DNA of 64,000 nucleotides, taken from contig JABTUZ010000001.1 of NCBI GenBank assembly GCA_015075105.1, forward strand, positions 1,809,001-1,873,000, read 5' to 3'. Of this stretch, positions 18,311 through 27,691 are shown one piece after another. Numbering within the stretch: position 1 is the first letter of the stretch; each line of letters starts with the position of its first letter. The position numbers and the translations under genes were made by a program. Source of the DNA: Leptospiraceae bacterium. Its GTDB lineage: Bacteria > Spirochaetota > Leptospiria > Leptospirales > Leptospiraceae. The notes below the pieces were generated by a model, which saw only the letters and a list, made by a program, of their open reading frames with translations, had not been told where the DNA came from and ran no database searches.

Positions 18311-18673
18311 TATTTTTTCATACCAGAAAAGAGGAATAGTGCTTTTTTAGGAAACTATTGCTCTTTGAATATGATTTTAAAAAATTAAAACCGTTACCTA
18401 TGTCCTGATACATACAAAGTGCCAATATCGCATAACGAACAATAATCTAAACACAATAATATAAGTCAAAAATTATCATTTGATTTCATTTTAAAATCCC
18501 TAAAAAATTATTTTATTTCTCTAAATTTTTTCCTTCTTTTCCTTAACATGAAACGCATCTATTTTTTAAATGGAACTCACAAAACTGTGACATAAGTTTT
18601 CACAGTCAATTTAGACCAATTTTAGATGAGCTATACATTTTTCCGATAATAGAATTAGAGTCGGTAATTAAAC
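18311..18673. other. AT-rich intergenic region bearing a copy of the AATATCGCATAACG boundary motif
   Basis: No gene is supported here. At 18424-18437 lies AATATCGCATAACG, identical to 15907-15920 at the outer edge of the attC-like palindrome. The two copies therefore bracket the methyltransferase/nuclease block of about 2.5 kb. The preceding AAGTGCCA (18418 onward) also matches, in inverted orientation, the AAGTGCCA next to 16059-16069. No partner arm that would complete a second palindrome was found within 150 bp. The rest is AT-rich and probably contains the promoter of the deacetylase gene. Confidence 0.6.
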
Positions 18674-19882
18674 TTGGAAGAGAATCTAACAGAAGAAGAA
18701 AGAGCAGTCCAACAAATCGTCAATGAATTTTCAAAAGAAAGCTCCGAATACAACGAATACGAAATCAAAAGAAAAAAACTATTCCTTTTTGGAATTATTA
18801 CTTTTGCCTCAGCGATATTGATTTCGATATTCATTTATACAATCAGCAGTTTCTATTATCTAAAAAGTCAGATTGAAAAAAAAGAACAAGAGTTAGAAGA
18901 ATTAGAACAAAACTACAGTTCCCTTCTTTTGCAGGAAGAATCCAAAGAGGAAGAGCTACTGAAACTAAAAGAGTCTATGGTAAAGATTGGAAAATCAGAT
19001 ATAGACTTAAATGATGTGATTAAACAAAATATAGAATCCATACGATTGATGAATGAAGGCGCGACAGGTTTCAATATTTCCAGAGGGAATGTGAACTTTA
19101 AAGAAATTGCATTAACTTTTGATCTAAGTTCTGGAGAAGATCTGCGTAACCTCTATGATTATATTCAAAAATACGATATACGCACAACAATATTTATTTC
19201 TAATGAAGTGGACTCGGATCTCACTGGAGCGTTATTTCTTTCAGAGAATATTTCTATGCTAAAAAAATTAGCTTCTCTTGGAGAAAAGGTGGAGTTTGGA
19301 AATCACACTTGGAGTCATTTCAATCACCATAGAAGTTTGTTTGAAAGATCTTTCAGAAAAAGACTCGCCTATAGTTATCTTTCAGATTCTCCTCTAAGTT
19401 TTGAACTTATGGGTGAGCAAATTCTAAAAGTTGAAAATAAATTCAAAGAAATTACTGGTAGAGAAATTTCCAAAATTTATCGTCTCCCTTATGGCTCGAT
19501 GAATCAGCTCATTTTAAATTCTTATGCAAAACTTGGATACGATAAACATATTTTCTGGTCATCGAATGGACCAAAATTATCACTGGCGATTCTTGACTAT
19601 ATAACAAATCCCTACATTTCTAAATTCAATTCAAATACAAAAAAGAAAGAGCTTATCAAAAACCCAAACTATTGGACTAGCTCGGAAACAAAAACAATTC
19701 TATTTGATTTTGAAAAAAAAGACAAACACGGAATGAATGGAGCCATTATCCTGATGCACCTCGGAACAAAAAGGAAATTTGATAAATTATTTTATGTTCT
19801 TCCAGAGTTTATTTCAGAAATGAAAAAAAAAGGATATTCCTTCGTAACAGTGTCAGAGGTTTTAAACGATAAGCAAGACTAA
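18674..19882 (+). CDS. Membrane-anchored polysaccharide deacetylase-like protein
   Basis: 402 residues starting at TTG (18674); no ATG is suitably placed. It has a short cytoplasmic segment, one transmembrane helix (LFLFGIITFASAILISIFIYTI; about residues 35-56), a coiled coil (IEKKEQELEELEQNYSSLL), and a NodB/CE4 domain from about 136. Motif 1 reads ALTFDLSSG, so the second Asp of TFDD is replaced. Motif 2 is present as FGNHTWSHFNHH, and motif 3 as YRLPYGSMNQ. CE4 enzymes remove acetyl groups from peptidoglycan or exopolysaccharide in the periplasm or at the surface. The altered motif 1 occurs in some subfamilies, and activity is uncertain. Confidence 0.85.
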   Translation: MEENLTEEERAVQQIVNEFSKESSEYNEYEIKRKKLFLFGIITFASAILISIFIYTISSFYYLKSQIEKKEQELEELEQNYSSLLLQEESKEEELLKLKESMVKIGKSDIDLNDVIKQNIESIRLMNEGATGFNISRGNVNFKEIALTFDLSSGEDLRNLYDYIQKYDIRTTIFISNEVDSDLTGALFLSENISMLKKLASLGEKVEFGNHTWSHFNHHRSLFERSFRKRLAYSYLSDSPLSFELMGEQILKVENKFKEITGREISKIYRLPYGSMNQLILNSYAKLGYDKHIFWSSNGPKLSLAILDYITNPYISKFNSNTKKKELIKNPNYWTSSETKTILFDFEKKDKHGMNGAIILMHLGTKRKFDKLFYVLPEFISEMKKKGYSFVTVSEVLNDKQD

Positions 19883-19889
19883 AATAGCC

Positions 19890-21161
19890 TTACTCGGTAT
19901 TTAGATTCAAGTCAAATCCTAAAGAATATTTGTAACGAAATAGAACAGTTTCATACTGCATAAGTGTATCTATCAGCATTAATCTTGTCTCGTTAAACGC
20001 TCTTCTTGTGTCCATATACTCAATGAGTGTCGCACCACCACTTTTATAGGCAAGCTCCATAATCTTAATTGCCTCGGTTGACTTAATAATAGAATTTTGA
20101 TTAATATTTTTTATGGCGCTATAACGTATTTTTATTTCTTCGCTTAAAATTTTAATCTCATTTGTAAGATTCAAATAAAGCTCTTCTTTGGATTTTTCTG
20201 CTTGTTTTTTTGTTGCAATGCTTTTCGCAATTTCACCTTGATTTCTTGAAAATACCGGAATAGGAACTGTAACTGTAGCACCATAAAATTTCTGATTTTG
20301 TTGATTGAAAGCGTCTAACGCAACCACTACATCAGGAACTGCATGAGATTTCTGAAGACGAATATTAGAAATAGAAAGCTCTTCATTTCCGATGAGTGCC
20401 AAATAATCAGGTCTTCCGTGTAACGCACTTTGAATTGCAGTATCAACCTGAATCTCAGGAGGATCATTGGGAAATGCTAAATTCTCATTGATCTGAATGT
20501 CTATTTTATTAGAATCATGTCCCAACAATACCGTTAAAGCTGCCTTAGAACGAAGGTAGCTGACTTTGTTTTGAATGATTTGGGTAGCGTATTGATCTCT
20601 TGCAACCTCGGAACGAATTAACTCTAAATTAGAAATATCTTGCTTTGACAATCTCTTCTTATTGATTTCTGCAATTAGATTCATTGCAGTATAATTATCT
20701 TCTGCAAGAAGGAGTCTCTCTTTTGCAGCGAGAGTCTCGTAATACACAGTACCTATCATCAGATAAACTTGTCTTACCGCTTCTGCAAATAAGAGCTCTG
20801 TTACTTTCATGTTTTTGTCGGCTAAATTCATGCGGGCTTCTCTCTTGCCGGCTGTTTCAATTTGATAGCCAAGGTTAATTCCATACTGCTGGGCTTCGGG
20901 ATCAAATTTGCCTTTGTAGTAAGGGAAAACATCTGCATTTAGAGAGATATACGGATTTGGACGAAGAGACGCAGTAATTTTATCTCCTTTGGCTTTATCC
21001 AATTCATACCTAGAGACCAATATTCTCTTTGAGTTTTTCAAACCAATTTGCAAGGCTTCATTCAAATTCGTAAGTTTTATACTCGTGATTGAATTCTCTG
21101 CAAAAACTGAATGACTCAGGATTACAAAAAGAAAAAGAATTCTTTTAAATATTTTTTTCAT
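19890..21161 (-). CDS. TolC/CzcC-family outer-membrane efflux protein
   Basis: 423 residues with an N-terminal signal peptide (FKRILFLFVILSHSVFAEN) and the duplicated helical layout of outer membrane efflux proteins (LNEALQIGLKNSKRILVSRYELDKAKGD; the second repeat has TAIQSALHGRPDYLALIGNEELS). It has GATVTVPIPVFSRNQGEIA, typical of the second repeat. It forms the outer-membrane duct of the tripartite pump encoded just upstream. The start codon abuts the RND pump's stop (shared position 21161), so the genes are translationally linked in the order adaptor, pump, duct. Confidence 0.92.
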   Translation of the reverse strand: MKKIFKRILFLFVILSHSVFAENSITSIKLTNLNEALQIGLKNSKRILVSRYELDKAKGDKITASLRPNPYISLNADVFPYYKGKFDPEAQQYGINLGYQIETAGKREARMNLADKNMKVTELLFAEAVRQVYLMIGTVYYETLAAKERLLLAEDNYTAMNLIAEINKKRLSKQDISNLELIRSEVARDQYATQIIQNKVSYLRSKAALTVLLGHDSNKIDIQINENLAFPNDPPEIQVDTAIQSALHGRPDYLALIGNEELSISNIRLQKSHAVPDVVVALDAFNQQNQKFYGATVTVPIPVFSRNQGEIAKSIATKKQAEKSKEELYLNLTNEIKILSEEIKIRYSAIKNINQNSIIKSTEAIKIMELAYKSGGATLIEYMDTRRAFNETRLMLIDTLMQYETVLFRYKYSLGFDLNLNTE

Positions 21162-24100
21162 TAATTGTAAGTTCTTTTATAATATTTTAAAGTTAACAAC
21201 GGCATTGTGTACATACCTAATATGAGTGCAAAAATTAATCCTCCGACAATTACAGTCGCCATTGGGCGTTGAACATCAGATCCGATAGCGGTAGTAAACA
21301 TTGCTGGAAGTAACCCAAGTATTGCAACCGACATCATAAGTAGTCTGGGTCTGAATTGATCGGCAGAGACTTGCAATACTAACTCGTTAAGGTGGTGAGT
21401 ATTTTTTCTCCATTCACTCCTAAAATGAGAAATATAAATCACTCCACTCATAATGGAAACTCCGAATAAAGAAATAAACCCTACCCCTGCGGAAACGTTC
21501 AAATTCATAGACCTTACAATTAGAAAAATACTACCCCCGGCTATTGCAATCGGTATCGTTGACAATACCAAAAGAGTGTCGGTAATATTTTTAAACATAC
21601 TATACAAAGTAAAAATTACAAGTAGAAGTGTAATAGGGACAACCACGACAAGTCTTTTCCCTGCTCTTGTGAGATTTTCAAATTGTCCTCCCCATTCTAT
21701 GTTCATGTTTTCTGGAAATACAATATTTTTAGATACAACTTTTTTCGCTTCAGCTACAAAACTTCCTTGATCTCTGTCTTTTATACTCACCCAAACAGAA
21801 ACCATTCTTCTTCCATTTTTTCTGGCTATCATACTTGGAGATTCTTTCAATTCAATTTTTGCAATCGAAGAAAGTGGGTATTTTTTATTTGTCTTACTTC
21901 TAATGAGTAAATTCCCGATAGAATGTATTGTTGCTCTTGCCTCTTCCGGATAACGCACTGTGATTGCATAACTTTGATTATTCTTATACAAACGACTGAT
22001 TTCTTTTCCTCCGATTGCCATTTCTGTCAAATCTTGAACATCAGAAAAATTTATTCCTGCTCTCGCTGCGGCTTCACGATCCATTGTAATAATTAATTCG
22101 GTTTGAGGACCTTCTTGTTCTATCCCAATTCCTGCAACTCCTTTTAAAGGAGAAATCAAATGTAAAATCTCCTCTGCCTTTTTTCTAAGTTCGACTACAT
22201 CAGCTCCCGAAATCTGTATAGACAGGTCTGCGGCAGAGCCGGTGACCGCTTCAGACACATTATCCAAAATAGGTTGAGAAAAACTAAATCTCACTCCAGG
22301 AAATTCGGCGATCATTCTATTTTTTAGAATTTCAATCAGCTTGGATTTTTTATTAACCGTCTTCCACTGTGAATAAGGAATAAGCGTGATAAGTGCTTCG
22401 ATTCTATTGGAGCCAAAAGGATCTGTCCCGTCGTCATTTCTGCCGGTTTGCGTGACCATTGCTTTTACTTCAGGATACTCCATTGCAATTGTCCGAAGTC
22501 CCTCTGCAATTTCTGCTGTTCTTTTTAAATGAACCCCAGACGGCAAAATGCACCTTAGGTTTAAAGAGCCTTCATCTAATTCAGGTAAAAATTCTGTACC
22601 GGAAATAAAAATAAAAACAATTAAAATCGTACCGACTGAAACAGAGACGATTCTCAAAAACTTACCCGGATGAAGAAGAATTTTTTCTAAATGCTTTATA
22701 TATAAACTTTTCATCCACTCAAATATTTTAAACTCTTTTGGCTGAATAGGCTTTCTAAAGAAGAATGCAATGATTACGGGAAGAACTGTCAGAGAAAATA
22801 TCAAAGCTCCAAGGAGAGTAAAAAACAAAGTAAAAGCCATCGGTCGAAATAATTTTCCTTCTACTCTTTGAAATAAAAAAATCGGAAGATAGGCGAGTAA
22901 AATTATTACAATAGAATAAATCACTTCCTTCTCTACATACCCCGATGAGGTTTCTATGATCTTATCAATATCAGATTTTTTTTTCTTTAAATCATTCTTT
23001 CGGATAAGGCTAAAAATATTTTCAATAATCACTACAGAGCTATCCACTATGATTCCAAAATCTATTGCACCCAGGGACAATAGGTTTGCAGGAATCCCGG
23101 TAATGTGCATTAGAGTAAATGCAAAAAGTAGAGATACTGGAATAGTAATCGCAGTTGCAATTGCAGCACGCACACTTCCAAGTAAAAATATCAGCATAAA
23201 CACAACGATAGAGATTCCCTCTAACATCGTTCTAACCACTGTTTTTAAAGTAACAGAAACAAGCTCTTCTCTATCATAGATAAATCGAATTTTCATTCCT
23301 TTTTCTTGGAGTAGCTTTTCGATTTCAATAAATCTACTTTTTATATTGTGAATCACCTCACTCGGATTTTCTCCTCTCCTCATCAAGATTAAACCTTGCA
23401 CTCCATTGCTTTGCGTAAAAGCCGGGTCACTTAAGGAATATCCAAGAATTCCTTTTGGAGTTGCCGGTACGATTTTTACTTTTCCTATATCACGGATAAA
23501 AATTGGGATTTCTTTTTTTGTTGTAACAATAACACTTTCAATGTCAGATTCATTCTCAATAGCGCCTATCGCACGCAAAGGAATTCCTTGATTCCCGCGA
23601 CTAATAACGTTTCCACCAGTATTCGCATTATTTTCTTCAACCGCATGAGCTATATCTTTTAATGTGACATCATACTTATCTTGATTGATTGGATTTATCT
23701 CAATCTGGTATTGCTTAATTTCCCCTCCGAAGGTGATCACATCAGCTACACCGGGAGATTGAAGTAGTCTCGGAATCAACTCCCAAGTTTGAAAAGTTCG
23801 AACATCCATTATAGAAGATTTTTCATCCGATTCAATTACATAACGTAAAATTTCACCTACAGGTGTAGAAAGTGGACCGAGAACCGGTGGCTCAACCCCT
23901 TCAGGTAGAATCACCTCACTTAATTTTTCTGTTACCAAAGTTCTTGCAAAATAATCATTCACGTTCTCATCAAAAGTTAATCTTACAATAGAAAGTCCAA
24001 GTATGCTTTGAGACCTTCTTGTGATTACCTTTGGAAGTCCGTTGAGAGTTCTTTCAAATGGAATAGTTACAAGTCTTTCTACCTCCGAAGCTGCACGCCC

Positions 24101-24256
24101 GGGAAATTCGGTAATCACAATCACTTCAGTGTCTGCTACATCAGGATAAGCCTCAATTTTTAACTGAGTAAGAGAATAAAATCCGGCAAGCACTACAAAC
24201 AAAAGTCCAGCAACTACAAGCAACCTTTGCTTCAAAGAATATTTCATTAGGCTCAT
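21161..24256 (-). CDS. CzcA/CusA-family heavy-metal RND efflux pump
   Basis: 1031 residues, the standard RND length, with 12 predicted membrane helices and two large periplasmic loops. N-terminal marks include IEAYPDVADTEVIVITEFPG and VERLVTIPFERTLNGLP. Helix 4 has DFGIIVDSSVVIIENIF, the signature region of the metal-exporting HME branch rather than the drug-exporting HAE branch. It uses proton import to extrude cations, most likely Zn/Co/Cd, or Cu/Ag; the metal cannot be decided by eye. It lies between the adaptor (6 bp upstream) and the outer-membrane duct (1 bp overlap). Confidence 0.94.
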   Translation of the reverse strand: MSLMKYSLKQRLLVVAGLLFVVLAGFYSLTQLKIEAYPDVADTEVIVITEFPGRAASEVERLVTIPFERTLNGLPKVITRRSQSILGLSIVRLTFDENVNDYFARTLVTEKLSEVILPEGVEPPVLGPLSTPVGEILRYVIESDEKSSIMDVRTFQTWELIPRLLQSPGVADVITFGGEIKQYQIEINPINQDKYDVTLKDIAHAVEENNANTGGNVISRGNQGIPLRAIGAIENESDIESVIVTTKKEIPIFIRDIGKVKIVPATPKGILGYSLSDPAFTQSNGVQGLILMRRGENPSEVIHNIKSRFIEIEKLLQEKGMKIRFIYDREELVSVTLKTVVRTMLEGISIVVFMLIFLLGSVRAAIATAITIPVSLLFAFTLMHITGIPANLLSLGAIDFGIIVDSSVVIIENIFSLIRKNDLKKKKSDIDKIIETSSGYVEKEVIYSIVIILLAYLPIFLFQRVEGKLFRPMAFTLFFTLLGALIFSLTVLPVIIAFFFRKPIQPKEFKIFEWMKSLYIKHLEKILLHPGKFLRIVSVSVGTILIVFIFISGTEFLPELDEGSLNLRCILPSGVHLKRTAEIAEGLRTIAMEYPEVKAMVTQTGRNDDGTDPFGSNRIEALITLIPYSQWKTVNKKSKLIEILKNRMIAEFPGVRFSFSQPILDNVSEAVTGSAADLSIQISGADVVELRKKAEEILHLISPLKGVAGIGIEQEGPQTELIITMDREAAARAGINFSDVQDLTEMAIGGKEISRLYKNNQSYAITVRYPEEARATIHSIGNLLIRSKTNKKYPLSSIAKIELKESPSMIARKNGRRMVSVWVSIKDRDQGSFVAEAKKVVSKNIVFPENMNIEWGGQFENLTRAGKRLVVVVPITLLLVIFTLYSMFKNITDTLLVLSTIPIAIAGGSIFLIVRSMNLNVSAGVGFISLFGVSIMSGVIYISHFRSEWRKNTHHLNELVLQVSADQFRPRLLMMSVAILGLLPAMFTTAIGSDVQRPMATVIVGGLIFALILGMYTMPLLTLKYYKRTYN

Positions 24257-24262
24257 ATTTTA

Positions 24263-25255
24263 TTAGTATCCGAAACTTATTCCTTTTAATAAACCTGTTC
24301 CTCTTACTACGACCCTATCCCCTTTTTCAAGACCGGATACAATTTGAGTGTACAAATCTGCTTCAATCCCAGTCTGAACTTTTACTCTTGAAAAAGATCC
24401 ATCGTCTTCTTCACGAAATACATAAGAGTCTTCACCGATTAATATAAGAGCTTCATTCGGTAAAGCCAGCCCGGGTATGTTTACTTCTTCTATTTGCCCG
24501 CTGCCATACATCCCCGGTTTTAAATGTTGTTTGGTATTTTGAAGTAATATTCTTACCTTGGTAGTCCTACTGATTGTATCCACTACGTCGGAAATTTCTT
24601 GGATTTTTGCTTTAATAGTCTCTGAAGGAAATGCGCTGAATTTTAGAGTGATTTGATTGCCAGGTTTTATCTGATCCATTTTTGATTCTGGAACCTCGGC
24701 AATGACAAACACCCAGCCGACAGGAAGTCGATTCAATTTTTCAATTGGAACTCCGAGTAATTTCAATCGGTTGTTATTTTCTTCTAATGCTGCACTCATC
24801 TGCTCCAATTGAACTTGAGCGTCAGACAATTCTTTTCCGGGTGCTGCTTGATTCTCTACTAAATATTTTAATCTGGAGTAAGACTTTTTTGCGCCATAAA
24901 GAGCGGCCTTGTTCTTCAAGTATTCAGTGTACACAGCAGACTGCTCTTGGGTTTCAAAGAGGTAGGCTTTTCCACCAAGACTATTGGCTACACAACTAAC
25001 GCTTACCCGAATCGGTACTGTGAGTTTTACTCCAAGATTTTTTGTTGTAATTTCATCTATAACAATTGCAGAAGGGAGTCTGCCCTTCCCCTGTTTTCTG
25101 ATAATCGCACCATTTGACTCGGAAATTAATTTCACTATCTCATCTGAGCTGTGTCCGCTTTCTTTTTTACAGTACGATATAAATAGAAAAAAATGAACAA
25201 TGAAAAATAATAAACTAATTTTTCTGGATATAAATAATTTCTGGAAGTGTAGCAA
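24263..25255 (-). CDS. RND efflux periplasmic adaptor, predicted lipoprotein
   Basis: 330 residues from a TTG start at 25255. The signal sequence ends in a lipobox-like HFFLFISYC, so the protein is probably lipid-anchored. It has the membrane-fusion-protein layout: alpha-helical hairpin (EYLKNKAALYGAKKSYSRLKYL...QLEQMSAALEENNN), lipoyl/barrel region (GWVFVIAEVPESKMDQIKPG), and a C-terminal beta domain (LKPGMYGSGQIEEVNIPGLALP). It bridges the RND pump and outer-membrane duct. The hairpin is fairly short, as in CusB/CzcB types. It is the first gene of the three-gene efflux operon; no metal-responsive regulator is adjacent. Confidence 0.9.
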   Translation of the reverse strand: MLHFQKLFISRKISLLFFIVHFFLFISYCKKESGHSSDEIVKLISESNGAIIRKQGKGRLPSAIVIDEITTKNLGVKLTVPIRVSVSCVANSLGGKAYLFETQEQSAVYTEYLKNKAALYGAKKSYSRLKYLVENQAAPGKELSDAQVQLEQMSAALEENNNRLKLLGVPIEKLNRLPVGWVFVIAEVPESKMDQIKPGNQITLKFSAFPSETIKAKIQEISDVVDTISRTTKVRILLQNTKQHLKPGMYGSGQIEEVNIPGLALPNEALILIGEDSYVFREEDDGSFSRVKVQTGIEADLYTQIVSGLEKGDRVVVRGTGLLKGISFGY

Positions 25256-25397
25256 TTTTTAATAAACCAAACCCAAGCAAGAATCTTATTTATGGAATTA
25301 AGACAAATGCAATTTTTACAAGGTCTAGTTTTTTTTATATAGGTAGAGCTTCAAGTATTAATCCAAAGTTTCAAATTGATTCAAATACACAGGATTT

Positions 25398-26714
25398 TTA
25401 AACTAAAAGTTGATGCGGGTGCTCTATTAAATCTTTAAATTCACTTAAAAATTTTGCACCTACTGCACCGTCAACCACCCTGTGATCACAAGATAATGTA
25501 ACAGTAATAGTTTTTCCTGCGACGATTGTTCCATTTTTCACTACAGGTTTTTCTACTAAAGAGCCTACCGCCATAAGTGCTCCTTCCGGCTCATTGATAA
25601 TTGCAGAAAAACTAGAAATCCCAAACATCCCAAGATTAGAAATCGTAAAAGTTCCATCGGTATATTCGTCCGGTTTCAATTTGCGCTTTCGAGCCTTGTC
25701 GGCTAACGCTTTAATTTCGTGGTGAATTTCAAGAAGACTCAAACTATCCGCTCCCCTCACATAAGGAGTGATGAGCCCCCCATCCAAAGATACAGCGATT
25801 CCGATATCGACTCTGCCATGCCTAAGTATATGATCTCCTCTCCATGAAGAATTTGCTTCCGGTACTTTTACAAGTGCAATGGAGCAGGCTTTAGTAATCA
25901 TATCGTTTATGCTAACCGATTCAGGCTCTTCTTTTTTCTTTTCAGCAAGAGATTTCAAATCAGAATTAATTTTTTTTCTTAACTCAAAAACCGGCTCTGC
26001 ATCAAATTCCAAGTTCAGATAAAAATGGGGAATATTATTTTTTGCATCGTGGAGTCTTTTGGCTATCACCTGACGCATACCTGAAATCTCAATGATCTCA
26101 TCTTCTGTTACAGCAGAATTCAACCGACCTCTGTTTTGAGATTTTCCATTAGAAATAAAACCCAACACGTCTCTCTTTAAAATTCTTCCTCCGGGTCCAG
26201 TTCCTTCTACTTTCGTAATGTCGAGTCCTTTATCTAAGGCAATGGATTTTGCAAGTGGAGATGCAATTAGCTTTCCCTTAACCGGAATTCCGAATGACTT
26301 AGGAGGTGGCTCTAAAACCTTTACTGAGGAAGGAGGGGGATCGACCTGAACACTTGGCTTTACAGGCTCTTCGATTGCCTTAGAAGAAGCCTTTGCGGGT
26401 TCTGGGATTGGATTAGAGATAGATCCATCTTCTAATTTCTTTTTTGCCTCTTGTATTAATGCACTTACATCTTCACCGGATTTTCCGATTATGGCGATAG
26501 GAAGACCGACCTTTACTTTTTTTCCTTCTTCTGCAATTATTGATAAAATAGTTCCGCTGTCAAAAGCCTCAAGCTCCATAACTGCTTTGTCTGTTTCTAC
26601 CTCTGCCAAAATATCTCCCGGCTCAATAGAATCTCCGATTTTTTTAATCCACTTTACCATTAGTCCTTCCGCCATAGTTGGGGAAAGTTGAGTCATTTCA
26701 GTAATCTTTGCCAT
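25398..26714 (-). CDS. pdhC: Pyruvate dehydrogenase E2, dihydrolipoamide acetyltransferase
   Basis: 438 residues. A single N-terminal lipoyl domain has the lipoylated lysine in EVETDKAVMELEA. A Pro/Ala/Ser-rich linker follows, then a peripheral subunit-binding domain (IASPLAKSIALDKGLDIT, EGTGPGGRILKRDV). The catalytic acyltransferase domain ends in CDHRVVDGAVGAKFL, where HRVVDG is the active-site motif. It transfers acetyl groups from E1 to CoA. It is the third gene of pdhABC, 2 bp after E1 beta. E3 (lipoamide dehydrogenase) is not in the window. Confidence 0.95.
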   Translation of the reverse strand: MAKITEMTQLSPTMAEGLMVKWIKKIGDSIEPGDILAEVETDKAVMELEAFDSGTILSIIAEEGKKVKVGLPIAIIGKSGEDVSALIQEAKKKLEDGSISNPIPEPAKASSKAIEEPVKPSVQVDPPPSSVKVLEPPPKSFGIPVKGKLIASPLAKSIALDKGLDITKVEGTGPGGRILKRDVLGFISNGKSQNRGRLNSAVTEDEIIEISGMRQVIAKRLHDAKNNIPHFYLNLEFDAEPVFELRKKINSDLKSLAEKKKEEPESVSINDMITKACSIALVKVPEANSSWRGDHILRHGRVDIGIAVSLDGGLITPYVRGADSLSLLEIHHEIKALADKARKRKLKPDEYTDGTFTISNLGMFGISSFSAIINEPEGALMAVGSLVEKPVVKNGTIVAGKTITVTLSCDHRVVDGAVGAKFLSEFKDLIEHPHQLLV

Positions 26715-26716
26715 AT

Positions 26717-27691
26717 CTACTCCAAAATTTTCCTGACTTTTTCTTTTACTTTATCCGCAGTTGGTAGAGAGAGTTGCTCTAAATTTGCTGCATAGGGCAT
26801 GGGCACATCTTCTTGAGTTATTCTTTCCACAGGGTGATCCAAAAAATCAAAAACATTTTTTTGAATTAAGTAAGCAAGATGCGCTCCATAACCTGCTACA
26901 GGCCAACCTTCCTCTACTATGAGTACCTTGTTTGTCTTTTTGACAGACTTGTAAATCGTATCTTCATCTAAGGGTCGAATAGAGCGAAGGTCTAAGACTT
27001 CTGCATAAATTCCTTCGCTTTCTAATTCGTTTGCTGCTTGAATTGCATACAGATAACCCCTCGACCAAGTGATAAGGGTGATGTCGGTTCCCTCTTTTTT
27101 AATTTCTGCTTTTCCGAGCGGGATTAGAAATTCTTCATCAGGAATTTCCCCTGTAACACCGTACAATACTTCACTCTCTATAAAGATTACAGGGTTGTTG
27201 TCTCGAATGGAAGTTTTCAGAAGCCCACAAGCATCTTTTGGAGTAGATGGAGCTACTACTTTCAACCCGGGAATATGAGCATACCAACTTTCAAAACATT
27301 GCGAGTGTTGGGCAGCCAACCTTCCGCCTACTCCACCTGCACCTCGAAAAACCATAGGAATTGGAAATTGCCCCCCACTCATGTAGAGTAATTTTGCTGC
27401 TGCGTTCACTATATTGTCTATAGCTACAAGAGAAAAATTCCAAGTCATAAATTCTATGATAGGTCTAAGCCCAAGCATAGCAGCACCAACTCCCACACCC
27501 GCAAACCCATTTTCAGAAATCGGTGTGTCTATAACCCTCTCTTCTCCAAATTTTGCAAGCATACCCTGGGAAACCTTATACGCACCTTGGTAATGCCCCA
27601 CTTCTTCACCCATTAGAAATATATTAGGGTCTTTTTCCATTTCTTCGCACATTGCACGATTCAAAGCGTCTCTATAAGAAATAACAGCCAT
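26717..27691 (-). CDS. pdhB: Pyruvate dehydrogenase E1 component, beta subunit
   Basis: 324 residues with family marks MGEEVGHYQGAYKVSQGML, TPISENGFAGVGVGAAM, RGAGGVGGRLAAQHSQ and VEEGWPVAGYGAHLA. It forms the alpha2-beta2 E1 heterotetramer that decarboxylates pyruvate with thiamine diphosphate. The upstream alpha-subunit stop and this start share position 27691, so translation is coupled. Acetoin and branched-chain dehydrogenase beta subunits look similar, but the size and the lipoyl E2 partner favour pyruvate dehydrogenase. Confidence 0.94.
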   Translation of the reverse strand: MAVISYRDALNRAMCEEMEKDPNIFLMGEEVGHYQGAYKVSQGMLAKFGEERVIDTPISENGFAGVGVGAAMLGLRPIIEFMTWNFSLVAIDNIVNAAAKLLYMSGGQFPIPMVFRGAGGVGGRLAAQHSQCFESWYAHIPGLKVVAPSTPKDACGLLKTSIRDNNPVIFIESEVLYGVTGEIPDEEFLIPLGKAEIKKEGTDITLITWSRGYLYAIQAANELESEGIYAEVLDLRSIRPLDEDTIYKSVKKTNKVLIVEEGWPVAGYGAHLAYLIQKNVFDFLDHPVERITQEDVPMPYAANLEQLSLPTADKVKEKVRKILE

